A stretch of DNA of 64,000 nt from Strongylocentrotus purpuratus (taxonomy: Eukaryota > Echinodermata > Echinoidea > Camarodonta > Strongylocentrotidae): the NCBI RefSeq assembly GCF_000002235.5, contig NW_022145609.1, positions 13,112,328-13,176,327 of the forward strand. Direction: 5' to 3'. The first letter of the stretch is position 1, and each line of letters begins with the position of its first letter. The notes beneath the pieces are model-generated. The model was not told where the DNA came from and did not search any database. It saw only the letters and a program-made list of their open reading frames with translations. Position numbers and translations under genes: made by a program. This document shows, piece after piece, positions 33,976 to 46,443 of this stretch.

Positions 33976-35192
33976 ACAAGGCGAAGCTAGCTGCTCATGC
34001 AGCTCATCGAAAGTTTGAGTTCGTTGATGATGCAGCGCAGCTATAGTAGTACGTAGGCTATACACTGCATGCATGGATATGCATGCGCAGTGATTGGCTC
34101 TAAGTTATAACTTTTACATGAGCTATTGTATTAGTACTATTATGGCGGAGTCTACAAGTACAACTCTCTGCAATTTTGGTCGCTCTAAAGAAGAGAATAC
34201 CGATTTCTTCTGCAAGAACCATACAAGTCTTTATGTAAGTACCACAATATTATTGTGAAATTGTAAATCGGCCCATCCCATACCGCCATAGACCTAGGCG
34301 AATTTAGTCTATGAATTATGGTGCAGCAGTTTGGTTAAAATTGTTTAGGCCTAACTTAACTGTTACTGTTAGATCTAGTCTACTGTTAGAGCTAGATCTA
34401 GGCTAGTAATACCGTACTACTGAAGTAGATCTAGGCTACTAGTACCTACCGTATAGGCCTAGATTTAGGTAACTAGCCTAGATCTAGATCTACTAGGCCT
34501 ACAGTACTTGATTGTCTAGGGTTAATTGTTGTGTGTATGTATGAGTATGAGATAGTAATGTTACATGACGAAAACTCGTTGTGAAACCTCCATTTGACTT
34601 TCACCACTAGGCACTAGAGCTGAGATTGTGATAAGCCCGAACATGGCCGAAGTAAACACTAGCGCTGTAATCCACCCCCACCGAGACCTTGATGAGGTGA
34701 TAGTGAGAGAGAGAGAGAGATAAGCATGATAGAGGGGGAAAGGAAGGGAGAAGGGAGAAAGAGACACATGACATGCAGGGGTTGCTGCCAGAGTTAAAAT
34801 TGTTGTTACAGTAGATCTAGACCCTATATCGCCAATTATGGGTCATTTTGCTTCGTTTGAACTTTCATTTTGGTCTTCATCTAACTAATTAGTGACTTTT
34901 GGACATGAAAATATCTTAAAACAAGTAAAATACTTATTTCCTACTTCTCATTTCCTTTCAGGCAGAGCCCCAGTAAGAGTTTGTTTACACTAGTATACGT
35001 AAGATGATGAAGAGTCCAGCTGCAATCCATTAATATTATCTTAATCTCTCACTCAAGAGCCTCAAGGCTCTGTCCAAGTTTTTAACGAAAGAAACGAAAT
35101 GGGGTAGAGCATGGACCTACTACTATCACAAGTAGTAGTAGTCTAGTAGGTCCATATGGTAGAGGCACCCCACCAGAAGCTCTCTCAAAGTT
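33976..35192. other. MULE interior, left non-coding part
   Basis: No gene recognised. Around 34370-34510 are many short ctagatctag-type repeats, and a (GA)n run is at 34700-34722. Possibly regulatory sequence of the element; this is only an inference. Confidence 0.5.
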
Positions 35193-35973
35193 TTAAAGCC
35201 CAAGTCCACTCCAAAAATAACTTACTTTCAATAGAAGCAGAAAAATCAGACTAATTAACCAATCAAAAAAGTCTGAGCAAAATCGGATAACTAATAAGAA
35301 AGTTATGAATTTTTAATGGCATTACAAACTTTGAAAATCCCTAGACAAATTGGCAACTCACTCATGAGTCTGTGACGTCATGTCCTCATTATCCACTAAT
35401 TATTTTCTTTATATTGATGATATAAATTTCCTATTTTCTCCTTAAGAATCTTACTTCTTCACACCAGCATCCAAGTTAGATTAAAAGTAATATGTTTTTG
35501 TGTGGATGCACTAATATCTAGTAATTTTTTCCAGTTAAATTATGAAAAATGTGAATTTTGATAAACTATTTATATAAAAATCAATAATTATGAATATACA
35601 ATATTCAGAAAATAGTATAAATTCTTCAAAGTTCATAAAAGATTTTGTGAAATGTTATTCACGCAATATGATACAAATCATATAACCTGGGCAAAGGCAT
35701 GGGGAAATCAGGTTTTGGGGAATAAAAAGGGAAATAAATGGGATTAAACCACATAGAGCAATTGAAAGATAGTGAGGACATGACGTCACAACCTGATAAC
35801 CAAATTGGCAACTTGTGTAGTGATTATCATAGTTCCATACTTTTACATACTTTTTCAAAATTTATAACTTTCTTATTATTTATAAGATTTTGCTCAATTT
35901 TTTTTGATTGGTTTGTCTAATTTTTCTGCTTCTATTGAAAGTAAGTTATTTTTGGAGTGGACTTTTACTTTAA
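35193..35973. mobile_element. MITE (TTAAAG..AGTCCACTCC ends) inside the MULE
   Basis: Left end ttaaagcccaagtccactcc and right end ggagtggacttttactttaa are inverted. The pairing continues inward for more than 100 bp (acttactttcaatagaagca against tgcttctattgaaagtaag). No coding capacity. Confidence 0.88.
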
Positions 35974-36122
35974 CGAGAGAAACAAAAATGGGGTAGCCCA
36001 TCAGATTACATTGACTGCTGTGTTAAAGTGTGGGGTATAGTTTTAATATATGACGAACGAGAGCTTTTCGTAATGACACGGTCACCTCAGCTTGTCACTG
36101 TTTCGTTAATATTAGGCCTAAC

Positions 36123-36490
36123 TATCAGGATATGTTCATAATCTGCGGGGGAAAAGGGAACAGACAGGGGCGGCCGAGCGACTTCCAAAGTAGGGGGGGG
36201 GGGGCACCAAGAAAAAAGGGCATTGAGGAGAATGGAAAATGGACACTTATTGCAAAGGAAAAAGGAACTTGTTGAAGGAAAAGGGGCACGTGTCCAAATA
36301 AAAGGGGCACTTATCAGAGTTGAAAAGGGGAAGAGGCACTTTTACAAATTAATAGGGGCATTTGTCAATGTACAAGAGGCACTATTCCTATGTAAAAAGG
36401 GGTACTTCTTACAAAGTTAAAAGGGGCACTTTTCGGGTGCTTGAAAAAATGGGGGGGGGGGTGGGCACTGTGCCAAAATGTTCCATGCAG
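36123..36490 (+). repeat. Degenerate ggggcactt repeat block
   Basis: Irregular repeats of aaaggggcactt(t/a) between two G runs (about 36195-36206 and 36452-36462). Low-complexity purine-rich sequence. No inverted ends found. Confidence 0.6.
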
Positions 36491-36844
36491 CCTGTTTCCC
36501 GCTACACCTAACGTTAGGTCAATGCCTCAGAGTCGGAGGCCCATGAAAGTAGAATTGCCATTTGATTTGTCATATACATTGAAACATATGGGGGGGCACA
36601 GTATAGGCTCATGTACATAGGTGCTAGCTTTACCAACATCAGGTAAATTGCCACTTGGTCTGCACCCACCAGATTTTCGTCTGGTTTCATCACCCCACAT
36701 GGTCTAATCCTAGTTCATCTACTAACCATTTGCTTGGTATAATTGCCACTAAGCCCATTTACCATTTTGTCTAATCTCCAGTTAGGGCTTGTTATGCTAT
36801 AGTTACTATTTGTTTCTCTAGTCTCTTCCCATACATATTAATTT

Positions 36845-37115
36845 CACATCATTTGCATATTCATTTCATCCATTCATCTCCACCACATGCATACCAACTC
36901 ATAAAGCTAGAACAGGTGGTATGTTCTCTTCTCATTTACATATTTCCACTTCTTACTTATCAATGGTTCTCTTCTCATTCATTTCACATCATTTGCATAT
37001 TCATTTCGTCCATTCATCTCCACCACATGCATACCAACTCATAAAGCTAGAACAGGTGGTATGTTCTCTTCTCATTTACATATTTCAACTTCTTACTTAT
37101 CAATGGTTCTCTTCT
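36845..37115 (+). repeat. 140-bp tandem duplication
   Basis: cacatcatttgcatattcat through ttacttatcaatggttctct is present twice, at 36845 and 36985, nearly identical. Lies upstream of the transposase exons. Confidence 0.9.
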
Positions 37116-37556
37116 CCTTTTTCTTATGAATATTCATTTTTATTCATAAATCCTATTTTGCTATTGGTTGATAACGTATTTTTCATTTGAATATAATCTG
37201 CATGAAGCACATGTACAGCCTCATATAATAAAACTCATACAGAGCTGGACTGGACTAACACTGTGTAAGAGGTATTGATTTAGAGTTCTGTTGGCATGAT
37301 AAGTTAGAGACTTAATAGGAGAGAGGATTTGTGAGTTTGGCAGTGATTTGTATGATTGGTGTTTAATTCAGTGATTGATTGGCAAGAGATTAACTGGTTT
37401 TAGACAATGTGAGAATCGATCTGCTAGTAGACCAAGTGGATACAAACCACAATTCATTTTATTCTCGCCAACTTAATCTGTGAAGCACAACTTTAGTCAA
37501 CCATGACTCTTCATACAAAACAATTAAACATGTCTTACTTCTTTCTTAAATTACAG

Positions 37557-37890
37557 GAATCCCTTCCACCTGACTATGCCTACCACATTTGCAATTATCA
37601 AGAGGTTGCGGATGGCAAATATGAGGGAGAATTCAGAATTGACATTTCCAATGAAGATGATGCTAAACTGTGGCTAGAAAAATACCAACAGCTCACCAAA
37701 GTGACATTCCGTGTTGGAGCAACAAAGCTAAAAAATGGATGGGTGAATCTGTTCAAGGTTTTTTACCGTTGCCAACACAAGACTCTTCCTCGGTCTGAAA
37801 CAGCAAGTCAGAAAATGTCGTCAAAGAACACGAATTGTCCAGCGAAGCTAGCTGTGACTGTTAAAAAGATTCCTGGGAAACTATAAGCAG
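37557..37890 (+). CDS. MULE transposase exon 1 (DNA-binding N-terminus)
   Basis: Likely starts at an acceptor cttaaattacag (37545-37556), although an ATG at 37503 is in frame with it. It encodes a FAR1/FLYWCH-like zinc-binding region: FRVGATKLKNGWVNLFKVFY, RCQH, NCPAKLAV; the His pair (HTHNH) is in the next exon. The frame ends with TAA two codons before the donor GCAG|GTAAGT, and the phase does not fit exon 2. One missing base in ctataagc would account for both. Probably slightly decayed. Confidence 0.75.
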
Positions 37891-38283
37891 GTAAGTTTCA
37901 AAAATATAAGTTGGCAACATGATGAAAACAACAAAATCACTATTTAAAAATACAAATTGGCAACTTTTCGTTAAAAATTTGCTATAATCGTTCATGTTGA
38001 TCTCATGTTATATCCATATTTAATTTTTTCAAAACAAAATTAACGATTGTTGCCAATTTGAGGAGCAAAAGCAGATTAATCTAATTGACCTTATGAAAGC
38101 TGTGTACCTCTTTGGGTTTAATACAATATGCCCCAAATGGTGGAGTTGGGCCCTTCCTGTATTCCAGTATTCAATTGTTTGGTTCAGTTTGTATTGAATA
38201 AAAATGCCAGGGGTTAAAAGTTATTGGTTACATTCGTTCTTCAAGATTATATTTTATTTTATATCTTTCATTGTCAATTTCAG

Positions 38284-38556
38284 AGCCAAAAGTAAGGATC
38301 TTCACTTGCCAGCCTATCAAACTGTTGTCAAGATCTCTCACACCCATAACCACATGAATGATAGTGCCGATACACTGAAGCACAGAGATGTCAGCAAGGA
38401 GACGATTGAGAAATTCAAAGACTTGTTCTCTAAAGGCCATTCACCTGCATCAGCTTTGAACACACACAAACTGGATCTGCAACTACAGTATGACCAAGAT
38501 TATGTGTATGAAGCTGCTGACCGTGCAAACTGTCCAGACACACAATTCTGTCACAG
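38284..38556 (+). CDS. MULE transposase exon 2
   Basis: Between tcaatttcag and CACAG|GTGAGA. It encodes RAKSKDLHLPAYQTVVKISH followed by THNH, completing the zinc-binding domain begun in exon 1, then a helical linker (HRDVSKETIEKFKDLFSKGH) and DYVYEAADRANCPDTQFCH. It joins exon 3 in phase 2 as Cys-His-Arg-Leu-Tyr. Confidence 0.8.
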
Positions 38557-38609
38557 GTGAGAATTCATATTATAGTCTTGCCCCCCCCCCCCCAAAAAAA
38601 AAAGATGTC

Positions 38610-39030
38610 ATTTTTTATGCCCCCACCCATCGTAAGTGGTTGCCGGAGGGATTGTTTTATCGGGTCGTCCATCCGCCCTCCATCCCATTTTCGTTCTTGC
38701 GATAACTAAAGAACCGTTTGACTTAATCAACTTAAAACTTGGTCCAAGTATACATATAGGATTGACGATGATCTGATTAGTTTTTGGGGTGATAAGGTCA
38801 AAGATCACAGAGGTCATTATATACCTGAAAATATCTCGTTCTCGCGATAACTAAAGAACCATTTAAGGGATCATCTTCAAACTTGGCTCATGCATGTATG
38901 GGAGTGACTGTGCATCTGATAAGATTTGGGGGTCACAAGGTCAAAGGTCACACAGGTCAATATTTGAAAATTTAAGAAGTTAGGCGTGTAATATATTTCT
39001 GATCTGGCAATGGCGGAGGCATAAATATTG
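38610..39030. mobile_element. MITE in transposase intron 2
   Basis: Ends ttttttatgcccccaccca and tggcggaggcataaatatt are inverted. The interior holds repeated lines such as gcgataactaaagaacc (twice) and aaggtcaaaggtcac(a). A common type of internal-repeat MITE in invertebrates. Confidence 0.65.
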
Positions 39031-39989
39031 ACTGCGCGCAGTCAAGAATCCATCTAGTTTTAATGGAAATCCATCAAGATACCCTCGATTTTGGACAACA
39101 AAACTATGCAGAGACTCATTATTGAGACTAGCTGGTTACAAGCAGTTAATAGATATATCCATGAAAAATGTCTGCTGTGCTGTCTCTACTCTGTTTAAGA
39201 GTGTGCTAGGAATTGTTCAAACCTGACTCTTACACTGGTGATACATGTCTGACATAGCAACTCCTATGTTGTACTGTAAACAGTTGAATAGCTCTGGCAA
39301 AGCTATTACATAACACCGTTGATTGATAGCTCACTAATGATTGACAGTTGATGTCACTGAAGGCATGAGATCTGGAGGTTTTTTAGGGATGGAGCTGAGC
39401 AGGTTGAAAGAATAATTGTTCAAAAATCCATGAAACATGTTTGGATATTTGAATAGCAAATATGAGTTGTATGCTTGCAACTTGCATTTTGGTTGCAGAG
39501 GCATTTGAAAGTCCAATTGCGAGAACCAGGAAGAACATCCTGAAATGCAGAGAACCTCAAATACATGTAGCATCAATTAATATGTGTTCTCTGTAACATA
39601 TGCAGACAAGATCTTTTGGCATTGTTGAATAAGTTTGATCTCATCATTCACAGGTCAATGGTCAAATTTTTTAATTTAACATATCAATTGGGGAGTTAAG
39701 GAATCAAAATATAACTTTAAAAATTGAATCTATGTAGAAAATTTCATGGCATTGCCCATTTAAGATTCATTAAACATAACTGAAGAAATTTGGAATTAAT
39801 GTGTATTTTCAAATAAGTCCTCATTGTAATGCATTCTGTTGCCTATCATTGAAAAATTCTCTTGGTCGATCCTCTCAGTCATGCGTATGTCTGAATAACA
39901 TCTTGTAGTAGGAAGATGTAAATTAGTATTCTAAAACATTTACCATGTTATAGTCACCATTTATCCATTTTTATATTTTTGTATTCCAG
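39031..39989 (+). other. Transposase intron 2, remainder
   Basis: AT-rich with nothing recognised. Ends in gtattccag before exon 3. Confidence 0.6.
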
Positions 39990-41930
39990 GTTGTACCGGA
40001 AGATCTTTGACAAGGCATATGGTGCTGCAAGTGGCGAGAAAATGTTGAGTGACCTTGAAGCTGCCATTGCAGGGTACAACAGTGAGGTGGGTGAAGTCTG
40101 TGCCAAGATCGATCAGGTCAACAACAAGATTGCCATCGCTCTATGTTCTCCGCTCATGAAACGTTGCAGTCAGAAGCATGAATACAGCAGAGAACTTGTC
40201 TTTATCGATGCTACGGGGGTATGGATCGATATGACTGCAGGGTATTTATGCTCTTGACCCACAGTGCTGCTGGTGGTTTGCCCGTGGGATGCCTGATTGT
40301 GACCTCTGAGTCTAGGGACTGCATTACCCTGGCATTGAAACTGTACTTGGACATCATACCAAAAGATGCCTTTTTTGGCCGTGGTACACTTGGCCCTCGT
40401 GTTTTTTTGTCTGATGATAGCGAGGCAGAAAGGCAGAGCCTGGCAGCAGTTTTTCCAGACGCTACGTTAATTCTTTGTGTTTTCCACTTGCTGCAGGCGG
40501 TGTGGAGATTCCTGTGGGAAGGAAAGAATCAGATCAGGAAGGAGCATAGACCACAGCTGCTTTTTGCTGTCAAAAAGATGACATTCTCAATGTCTGAGAA
40601 TACTCTTGAGGAAGCATATGAAGAGCTCCAGGGTAGTGACGTTGCTCGCCTCTATCCAAACTTCCTAGCACATGTTGAGAAACTGTATAGTCGCCGTCAA
40701 GCATGGGCTGTGTGCTATCGTCAAGACTTACCCACTCGGGGTAACAACACCAACAACTATGCCGAGGCGGCAATGAGAATTCTCAAGGATCAAATCTTTG
40801 AGCGAGTGAGAGCGTACAATGTTGTTCAGCTGTTTGACTTTCTTGTGACACGTGTCTCCAGTTACTACGAGCGTAGACTCACTGACTTGGCTAATGGACG
40901 TGTTGATGTGACAGTTTCAAGAAAGTACCTCCCTGGTGGGTCATCGATTCCAGCCACCAGCATCACCAAGATTGGTGCCCATTGTTACGAGGTGAAGAGT
41001 GAGACGAAGGAGGAAACAAAATACAACGTGGATACAGAAATTGGAGTGTGCACATGCATTACAGGAATGAATGGCGCTCCCTGCAAGCACCAGTATGCCG
41101 TTGTGCGACATTTCAACGAGACCTCGCTGAATTTCTTGCCCCTCAGAGACCCTCACTTGCGGGAACACATGCTATTTCTGGCAACTGGTCAGAAAAATGT
41201 GAGACCAGGATGGTTCACATCCCTACCAATTGCAGGCTTGCCACTAGAAGAGGATCCTGGGGTACAGGTACCAGACCAGATGGGTAGTCTGAGTGATGAT
41301 GATAATGTAGTTGAATCCGAGTGCCCTTCTGTTGCTTCAGTTGCAGCTCCGTCCAGCTCCAATGTGGCTGTGGAGTCTTTGAATGTTCAGAGGATGCTGC
41401 AGAATAAGTTTGATATGAGGGGCAGTGGTCCATTGCAGTCAAATGTTGATGGAGGTGAACCACCCTGCAATGATAAATTAGCCTCTTTGGAAGCTGCTAT
41501 CAATGACTGTGCCAGTCAACTAATTGCAAAGCTCAAGCGCGATCCGGAAGAACTCAGTGAGCCTGTTGAATCCTATGTTAAACAGTTCAACTCCTTGAAA
41601 ACAAATTCTGCCCTTGTTGGTGCCCTGAAGACCTTCGGTAAATACACTGGTGCTTCTCTGGATATGACCTCTTCAAAGAAAAAGAAACAGGCTCGAAGGA
41701 AGGGAGTGGCCATCAAAGTTCAGCCAGCTGCTGTTAGTCGGCGTAAGAGTGTTCTTGGGGGCCGCAGATGCCTTCACACTGGCCGAAAGCTAAGAGAATT
41801 GAAGAAGCGAAAGACAGTGGACAGTTCCCAGTTGATTCCAAAAAAGAAACCAAGGAAAGCACCCCATTCTCTCAGTCAGTGTGTAACAAACAATGAAGGG
41901 ATTGGTCAAAATAAATCTTCAAAGTGGTAG
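39990..41930 (+). CDS. MULE transposase exon 3 (DDE core, SWIM finger)
   Basis: Cuts and rejoins the element's ends during transposition. The exon opens LYRKIFDKAYGAASGEKM. The catalytic acids are probably Asp in VFIDATG (about 40205), Asp in VFLSDDSEAER (about 40414) and Glu in NNYAEAAMRILK (about 40762). CVFHLLQAVWRFLW is the typical MULE helix. A SWIM zinc finger follows (CTCITGMNGAPCKHQYAVV, about 41048-41105), then a Ser-rich and a Lys/Arg-rich tail with KKKKQARRKG and PKKKPRK nuclear-signal-like runs. A one-base loss near 40219 shifts the frame between VFIDATG and MDRYDCRVF. AATAAA at 42068 is a possible polyadenylation signal. Confidence 0.9.
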
Positions 41931-42071
41931 TTAGTTACATGTATAGTCAGCTAGACAGTCACCTGACCCACTTGCTGCTCCCTTATCTCTTCGTTTGTTA
42001 ATCCTTATTATGTACTTGTCTCTTGCTATGCTGTATTGTATTTGTGCTTTTTATATGTGAATGGTCGAATA

Positions 42072-42102
<31 letters not shown>

Positions 42103-43469
42103 GTTAAAGATGAAGTTGAGTTCTGGTCATGCGATTGCATTGTGAAAGAAACGGTGTGGAACCAACCAGAAAAGGTTGATCATCTAGCATATAAGAATTT
42201 GTGTGTATTGCAAGGTTCTGGAATCATCAAAATGATAAGAAATTTGGCCAAGTCTTGGTAAAGTTATAAACACTTGCACAGAAAGATGTATATGGGACTA
42301 CACGAACATATGGCGTAAAAAGCCGACCCCCCCCCCCCCCGATTTTTACGATGTTACATGCATATTTAGAATATGAAGGCATTTGAAGAGCCATGCTTTT
42401 CAGGGAACATGTCTTAAATGATGTTCTGCACACTTGCATAATATTAATAAGAATGAGTAATGCTCACAAATTATTTTTCACCTCTTCCCAGAACTCAACC
42501 TTCTCTTTAATTGAAACCCAGACATCAGTGTGCTTTCAGTGAATAAAGAAGAACAAGAAGAGTTAGACAGTGAAAGTTTGAGCGAAAGCGGGCAATCTGT
42601 TCAAGAGTTTAAGTAAATCCTTATTACGGGGATCCTTGAATTAGCAACTTTTCCAGCATCTGTAATGTCATTGTGGACAACTCTCCATTCATTTTTTACA
42701 CAGAATTTAACATTTTCTTCATTTTCAAGAAAAATATAGATTCTTTTAATTCAATCGGTTTGAGTATGACATGGCTAGATTGATTCTGTAAGCATTTTTG
42801 GAAAAATTATGTTGATTCCTGGCTTAGAATTTAATATAAATCAATTTAAAAAAATGATGCACAAAATGAATGGAGACTTGTCCACAATAGCATCACAGAT
42901 GCTGCCAAGCTAGTTAAACCAGGTATCCCAATAATAGGGATTTACTGAACCCTTGACAATTTGATGATAACTCTTGAACAGATTGTCTGATTTTATTCAA
43001 ACTTTCAAACTTTAATTCTTTCCGTGCTAAGAGACTTTACATTTTTAATTGAACATTACTCCACTTAGAAAGATGGATATATGGTCTGAAATACATGTAT
43101 ATGACATATGATATGATATATGACATAGTCTAGAGGATACATATAGTATTTTAAATATTTATAAGTCACTATAATTATGCTACCATTGGATTTGTTTTGT
43201 TTTTAGAAAACTGCAGATATTGGGAAAGGATCCATTCTTATTTTAGCATAAAACAATAGCAAATAAATGAGAAATGAAAATTGAAAGGTCAAGAGAGATT
43301 AAGCTCATTTCTATTTCAAAATAATTTTCATGCATGACATTGAATTAATGGAATTATTTTGTATCATTTGAAAGGGTAATAAATGTTTGTAGAACTTTTG
43401 TGTAAAGCAAGCACTGTACATGATTTGGTAGAATTTGGGAACAAGCAAAACCCCTTGGCACTGTAAGAG
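41931..43469. other. MULE interior 3' of the transposase
   Basis: AATAAA at 42068-42073 in an (AAT)n run (to about 42100) is a plausible 3' end for the transposase mRNA. A C run is at 42328-42340. Otherwise AT-rich with nothing recognised. Confidence 0.5.
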
Positions 43470-44023
43470 TTAAAGGAGAATGAAACCCTGGGGAAATATC
43501 TATTTTTAACGAACAGAGAAGATAGAGAGAGGCAATTAAAAAAAAAAGTTCCATCAAAATCGGTTACGAAATGAGAAAGTTATGAAAGTTTGAAAAGTTT
43601 TGCGAACCGCACTTTAGTTGTACAATTCTCAATATGTTTTGTACACAAAATTTCATATTTTCTCCATTATCTCTGAAGATGCTGCTTGTGTTTTTGTGAA
43701 CTCAACATACATGTATGTTATCAAATACATTTTCCCATGATATATATATCTTGAGCTAAGAAGGAGACAAGCTGCACCTTCAGAGATAAGTGGGAAAATA
43801 TGAATTTTGTGTACAAAACATATGGAGCATTGTACTACTAAACCTGCCACTTTGAAGCAACATTGCCAATTTGAGGATCGCCAAAGAAAGTAAATTGAGG
43901 CTTTTCAAACTTTCATAACTTTCTCATTTTGTAACCAATTTTGATGGAACTTTTAAAAATTGCTTATCTCTATCCTCTCTTTTCATTAAAGTGGATTTTC
44001 CCCAGGGTTTCATTGTCCTTTAA
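43470..44023. mobile_element. MITE (TTAAAGGA..TGAAACCCTGGGG ends)
   Basis: Left end ttaaaggagaatgaaaccct and right end agggtttcattgtcctttaa are inverted. The arms extend inward (atcggttacgaaatgagaaa against tttctcattttgtaaccaat), and a second inner pair (gtacacaaaatttcatattt against aaatatgaattttgtgtac) is seen. Non-autonomous. Confidence 0.88.
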
Positions 44024-44785
44024 TATTTCCCAAATTTGATTTGTGAGCACAAAAATACTTCAATCACAGGCATATAAACAATTTCTGTCAAGTAAATTGT
44101 ACCAAGTTAGATTCGAAGTGAGTTAATCAAGTTATAGGCATAATGCTATGAAAATTGTTAAGAACTTATATGAGACACAAAATAGTCTTGTAGGGTAGAA
44201 TGAAGGCACATTATAACTTTTGAAGGAAATAAATGGAGGCATGAGTGAATTTGCAAGTAAGATATGATCTCACGCATATAGTCATTTTAATGACTGATGA
44301 TTTGATTGGCTAATTTAGATTTTAGTTCATTCAAGATAACTTTTGTTCATTTAAGAAAATGGTGACATTTTTCATAGATTTCAGTAAGTGTAATACATAC
44401 TTGTAATTAGAATGTTCAATGTATTGACAAAGAAAGATTATTAATAGAACAAAATCTTGAAAATAATTTGGGTAAAAGTTCATACTACTTTTTTTATGTG
44501 AAAGGTCATGCTAAATTCTTGCACATAGAGTGTTCATGTCTAATTTCGAATCTGAGAATAAATAGTGAGAGTTCAGGTTTTAATTAAAATTGGGATTTAT
44601 TTTTTATTTTAATGCTTTGAAATTGTGTCAGTAGGTTATGTTATTATGTATTCTGAATTAGTCTCAAAAGCAGTGACACATGCATGCAATATATATGGAG
44701 TCTCAAATTTAGTTGACAGAGGCAGTGAAATAAATGTGTGTGGGGATTGTATCTTGATAACAGAAAATGTAAAATCATATCTTGT
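44024..44785. other. MULE interior, nothing recognised
   Basis: AT-rich, no coding or repeat signal. Confidence 0.5.
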
Positions 44786-44998
44786 CACTATGAACATGAC
44801 TGACAATGAGAGCGGACAAAATATACAGTTCCTCAGGTAGACAAAGGAACATCCCTTACTGCTATTATGTAAAAATGTGTAGAACAGGTGTCACATGCAT
44901 ATTCACCTTTTTACATAATAGCTGTGAAGGGATGTTCCTTTGTCTACCTGAGGAACTGTATATTTTGTCCGCTCTCATTGTCAGTCATGTTCATAGTG
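44786..44998. repeat. Near-perfect 213-bp palindrome
   Basis: The left arm begins CACTATGAACATGACTGACA and the right arm is its reverse complement. About 72 bp at the base of the arms match exactly and pairing goes on to about 95 bp (tattatgtaaaaa against tttttacataata), around a loop of under 30 bp. The base of the stem stops sharply at both ends. Confidence 0.92.
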
Positions 44999-46016
44999 TG
45001 TGCATGTCATATCAAGTTTAAATTCATGAAAGTAGGTCAAAGGTTATGAACCTGCTGTTTGTATTTATTGTTGAAAGCTCAAATTAATGCAATGAAATGT
45101 ATGTCCTTTAAATATTGTTTTGATTCTGATTTAAGTTAGATAATCTTGAGAAAAGAAGTTTGAAGATATAAAGATTGAAAAGGACTTAGTCAGATATTCA
45201 TGTTTAAATAAGAGATGAATCAGTGTAATGTGCACTTGGTATGCATATTAATAATAAAAGCTTGTCTTTGACATGTGTAGAGCCTGTATATATTACTTTA
45301 TGTCCTTTGTTTTCTTTGGCCAGGTTCATCTGTCACAAAGGAACCAGAACCACTGATATGTTTGTTTGTTTTGTTTTATTTCCACTTTTTCATATCAATA
45401 CAAAGAAACATACAAATAAATATAATGAATAACATGTAAGTTTGACAAAATTTGTTTCTAGTTAAAATAAAAGTTTCATACAAAAGGAAAAAGCAGGAGA
45501 CCACATGTTGTAAGCGTAAATGCTTGAACATGACCGTGGCCTCTGCCGAGTAAACAAAATAAAAGAACAACCCATGCAACTGCATTGTATTCAATGTTAA
45601 ATAAGATATGAGTGAAGTGATTAAAAGTGAGCATGGCTGAATTAATTTTGAGTGAAAATAACAAAACAAATTTAGTGAAATATTTCGTGTTGAGAAGTGC
45701 ATTTGTGCAAGGTGCAAAAATGAGCTTGGTGGAACAAAAAAGAGACTAATACCGTGATGTTAATTGTGTGTTGGTTTCAGTTACGGGTGATAATATTAAA
45801 TGTTTGTCAAGATATCATGCTCAGAGCAACACAGTGGCTTTGAACCACATCCAACCATCTCATGTCGGACCATCCTGATAAGATAATTCATACCCCTTGT
45901 GTGTGTCTATTGTGTATTCTTGACAGCTAGTGTGTGCATTTGTTGCTTATGTGTTTGTAAATACATGAGGGTGGGTGGGTGTGTGTTTATAGAGAGAGAG
46001 AGAGCGAGAGAGAGAG

Positions 46017-46057
<41 letters not shown>

Positions 46058-46287
46058 TAGTGTTTGTATGTATAGGCTATGTGTGAAATTGGAATATTAG
46101 TGTGTGTACTGTAAGTGAACTCTTTGAGAAAAAAAATCCGCAGTGTAAAACTATATAAACCAAGCACCAGAATAACCAGAAATGTTCACAAACAGACCCC
46201 CCCCCCTTCCCCCAATAAAAATCGCCTCGCACGCACCACAGCTAGCTCACATTGTACACCTAAATGGCCAGCAAAACTGAAGTCCAT
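44999..46287. other. MULE interior, right non-coding part
   Basis: AT-rich with a (GA)n microsatellite at 45991-46058 and a C run at about 46197-46206. Minus-strand frames at 45376-45717 and 45907-46167 show no domains. Confidence 0.5.
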
Positions 46288-46443
46288 GCGCATGCGTAAT
46301 ACATATACTAGGTACTGCACTGCAGCTCAGCCACAGTGCTGTGAACTCAGCTCGTGAATATTCATGACGCGTATACCTCTGAACCAATCAGGAGGCAGGA
46401 TTTTACTCTCATAGGTAAACCTGTTTGGGAAAAAAAAATTCGC
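46288..46443 (-). repeat. Right terminal inverted repeat of the MULE
   Basis: Reverse complement of the left end. The outer ~90 bp are nearly identical; further in, gcgcatgcgtaat pairs with attacgcatgcgc of the left end. Followed directly by the second copy of GGCCCGGCC. Confidence 0.92.

Larger units (their letters stand above)
33843..46443 (+). mobile_element. 12.6-kb MULE (Mutator-like) DNA transposon
   Basis: Complete outer structure. The left end GCGAATTTTTTTTTCCCAAA (33843) is matched by its exact reverse complement at the right end, ...GGGAAAAAAAAATTCGC (46443). The inverted repeats run about 90 bp closely and remain traceable to about 130 bp. The flanks carry a 9-bp duplication GGCCCGGCC (33834-33842 and 46444-46452), the length typical of MULEs, and removing 33843-46443 restores the EGF duplication unit. 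The interior encodes a three-exon MULE transposase (37557-41930) and holds secondary MITEs and a palindrome. Confidence 0.93.

Noticed and set aside
37503-41930. Domesticated host gene derived from a MULE
   Set aside because: Flanking inverted repeats with a 9-bp target duplication and two frame breaks fit a transposon better than a host gene.
45991-46058. (GA)n tract as a regulatory GAGA element
   Set aside because: A simple microsatellite inside a transposon; no evidence of function.
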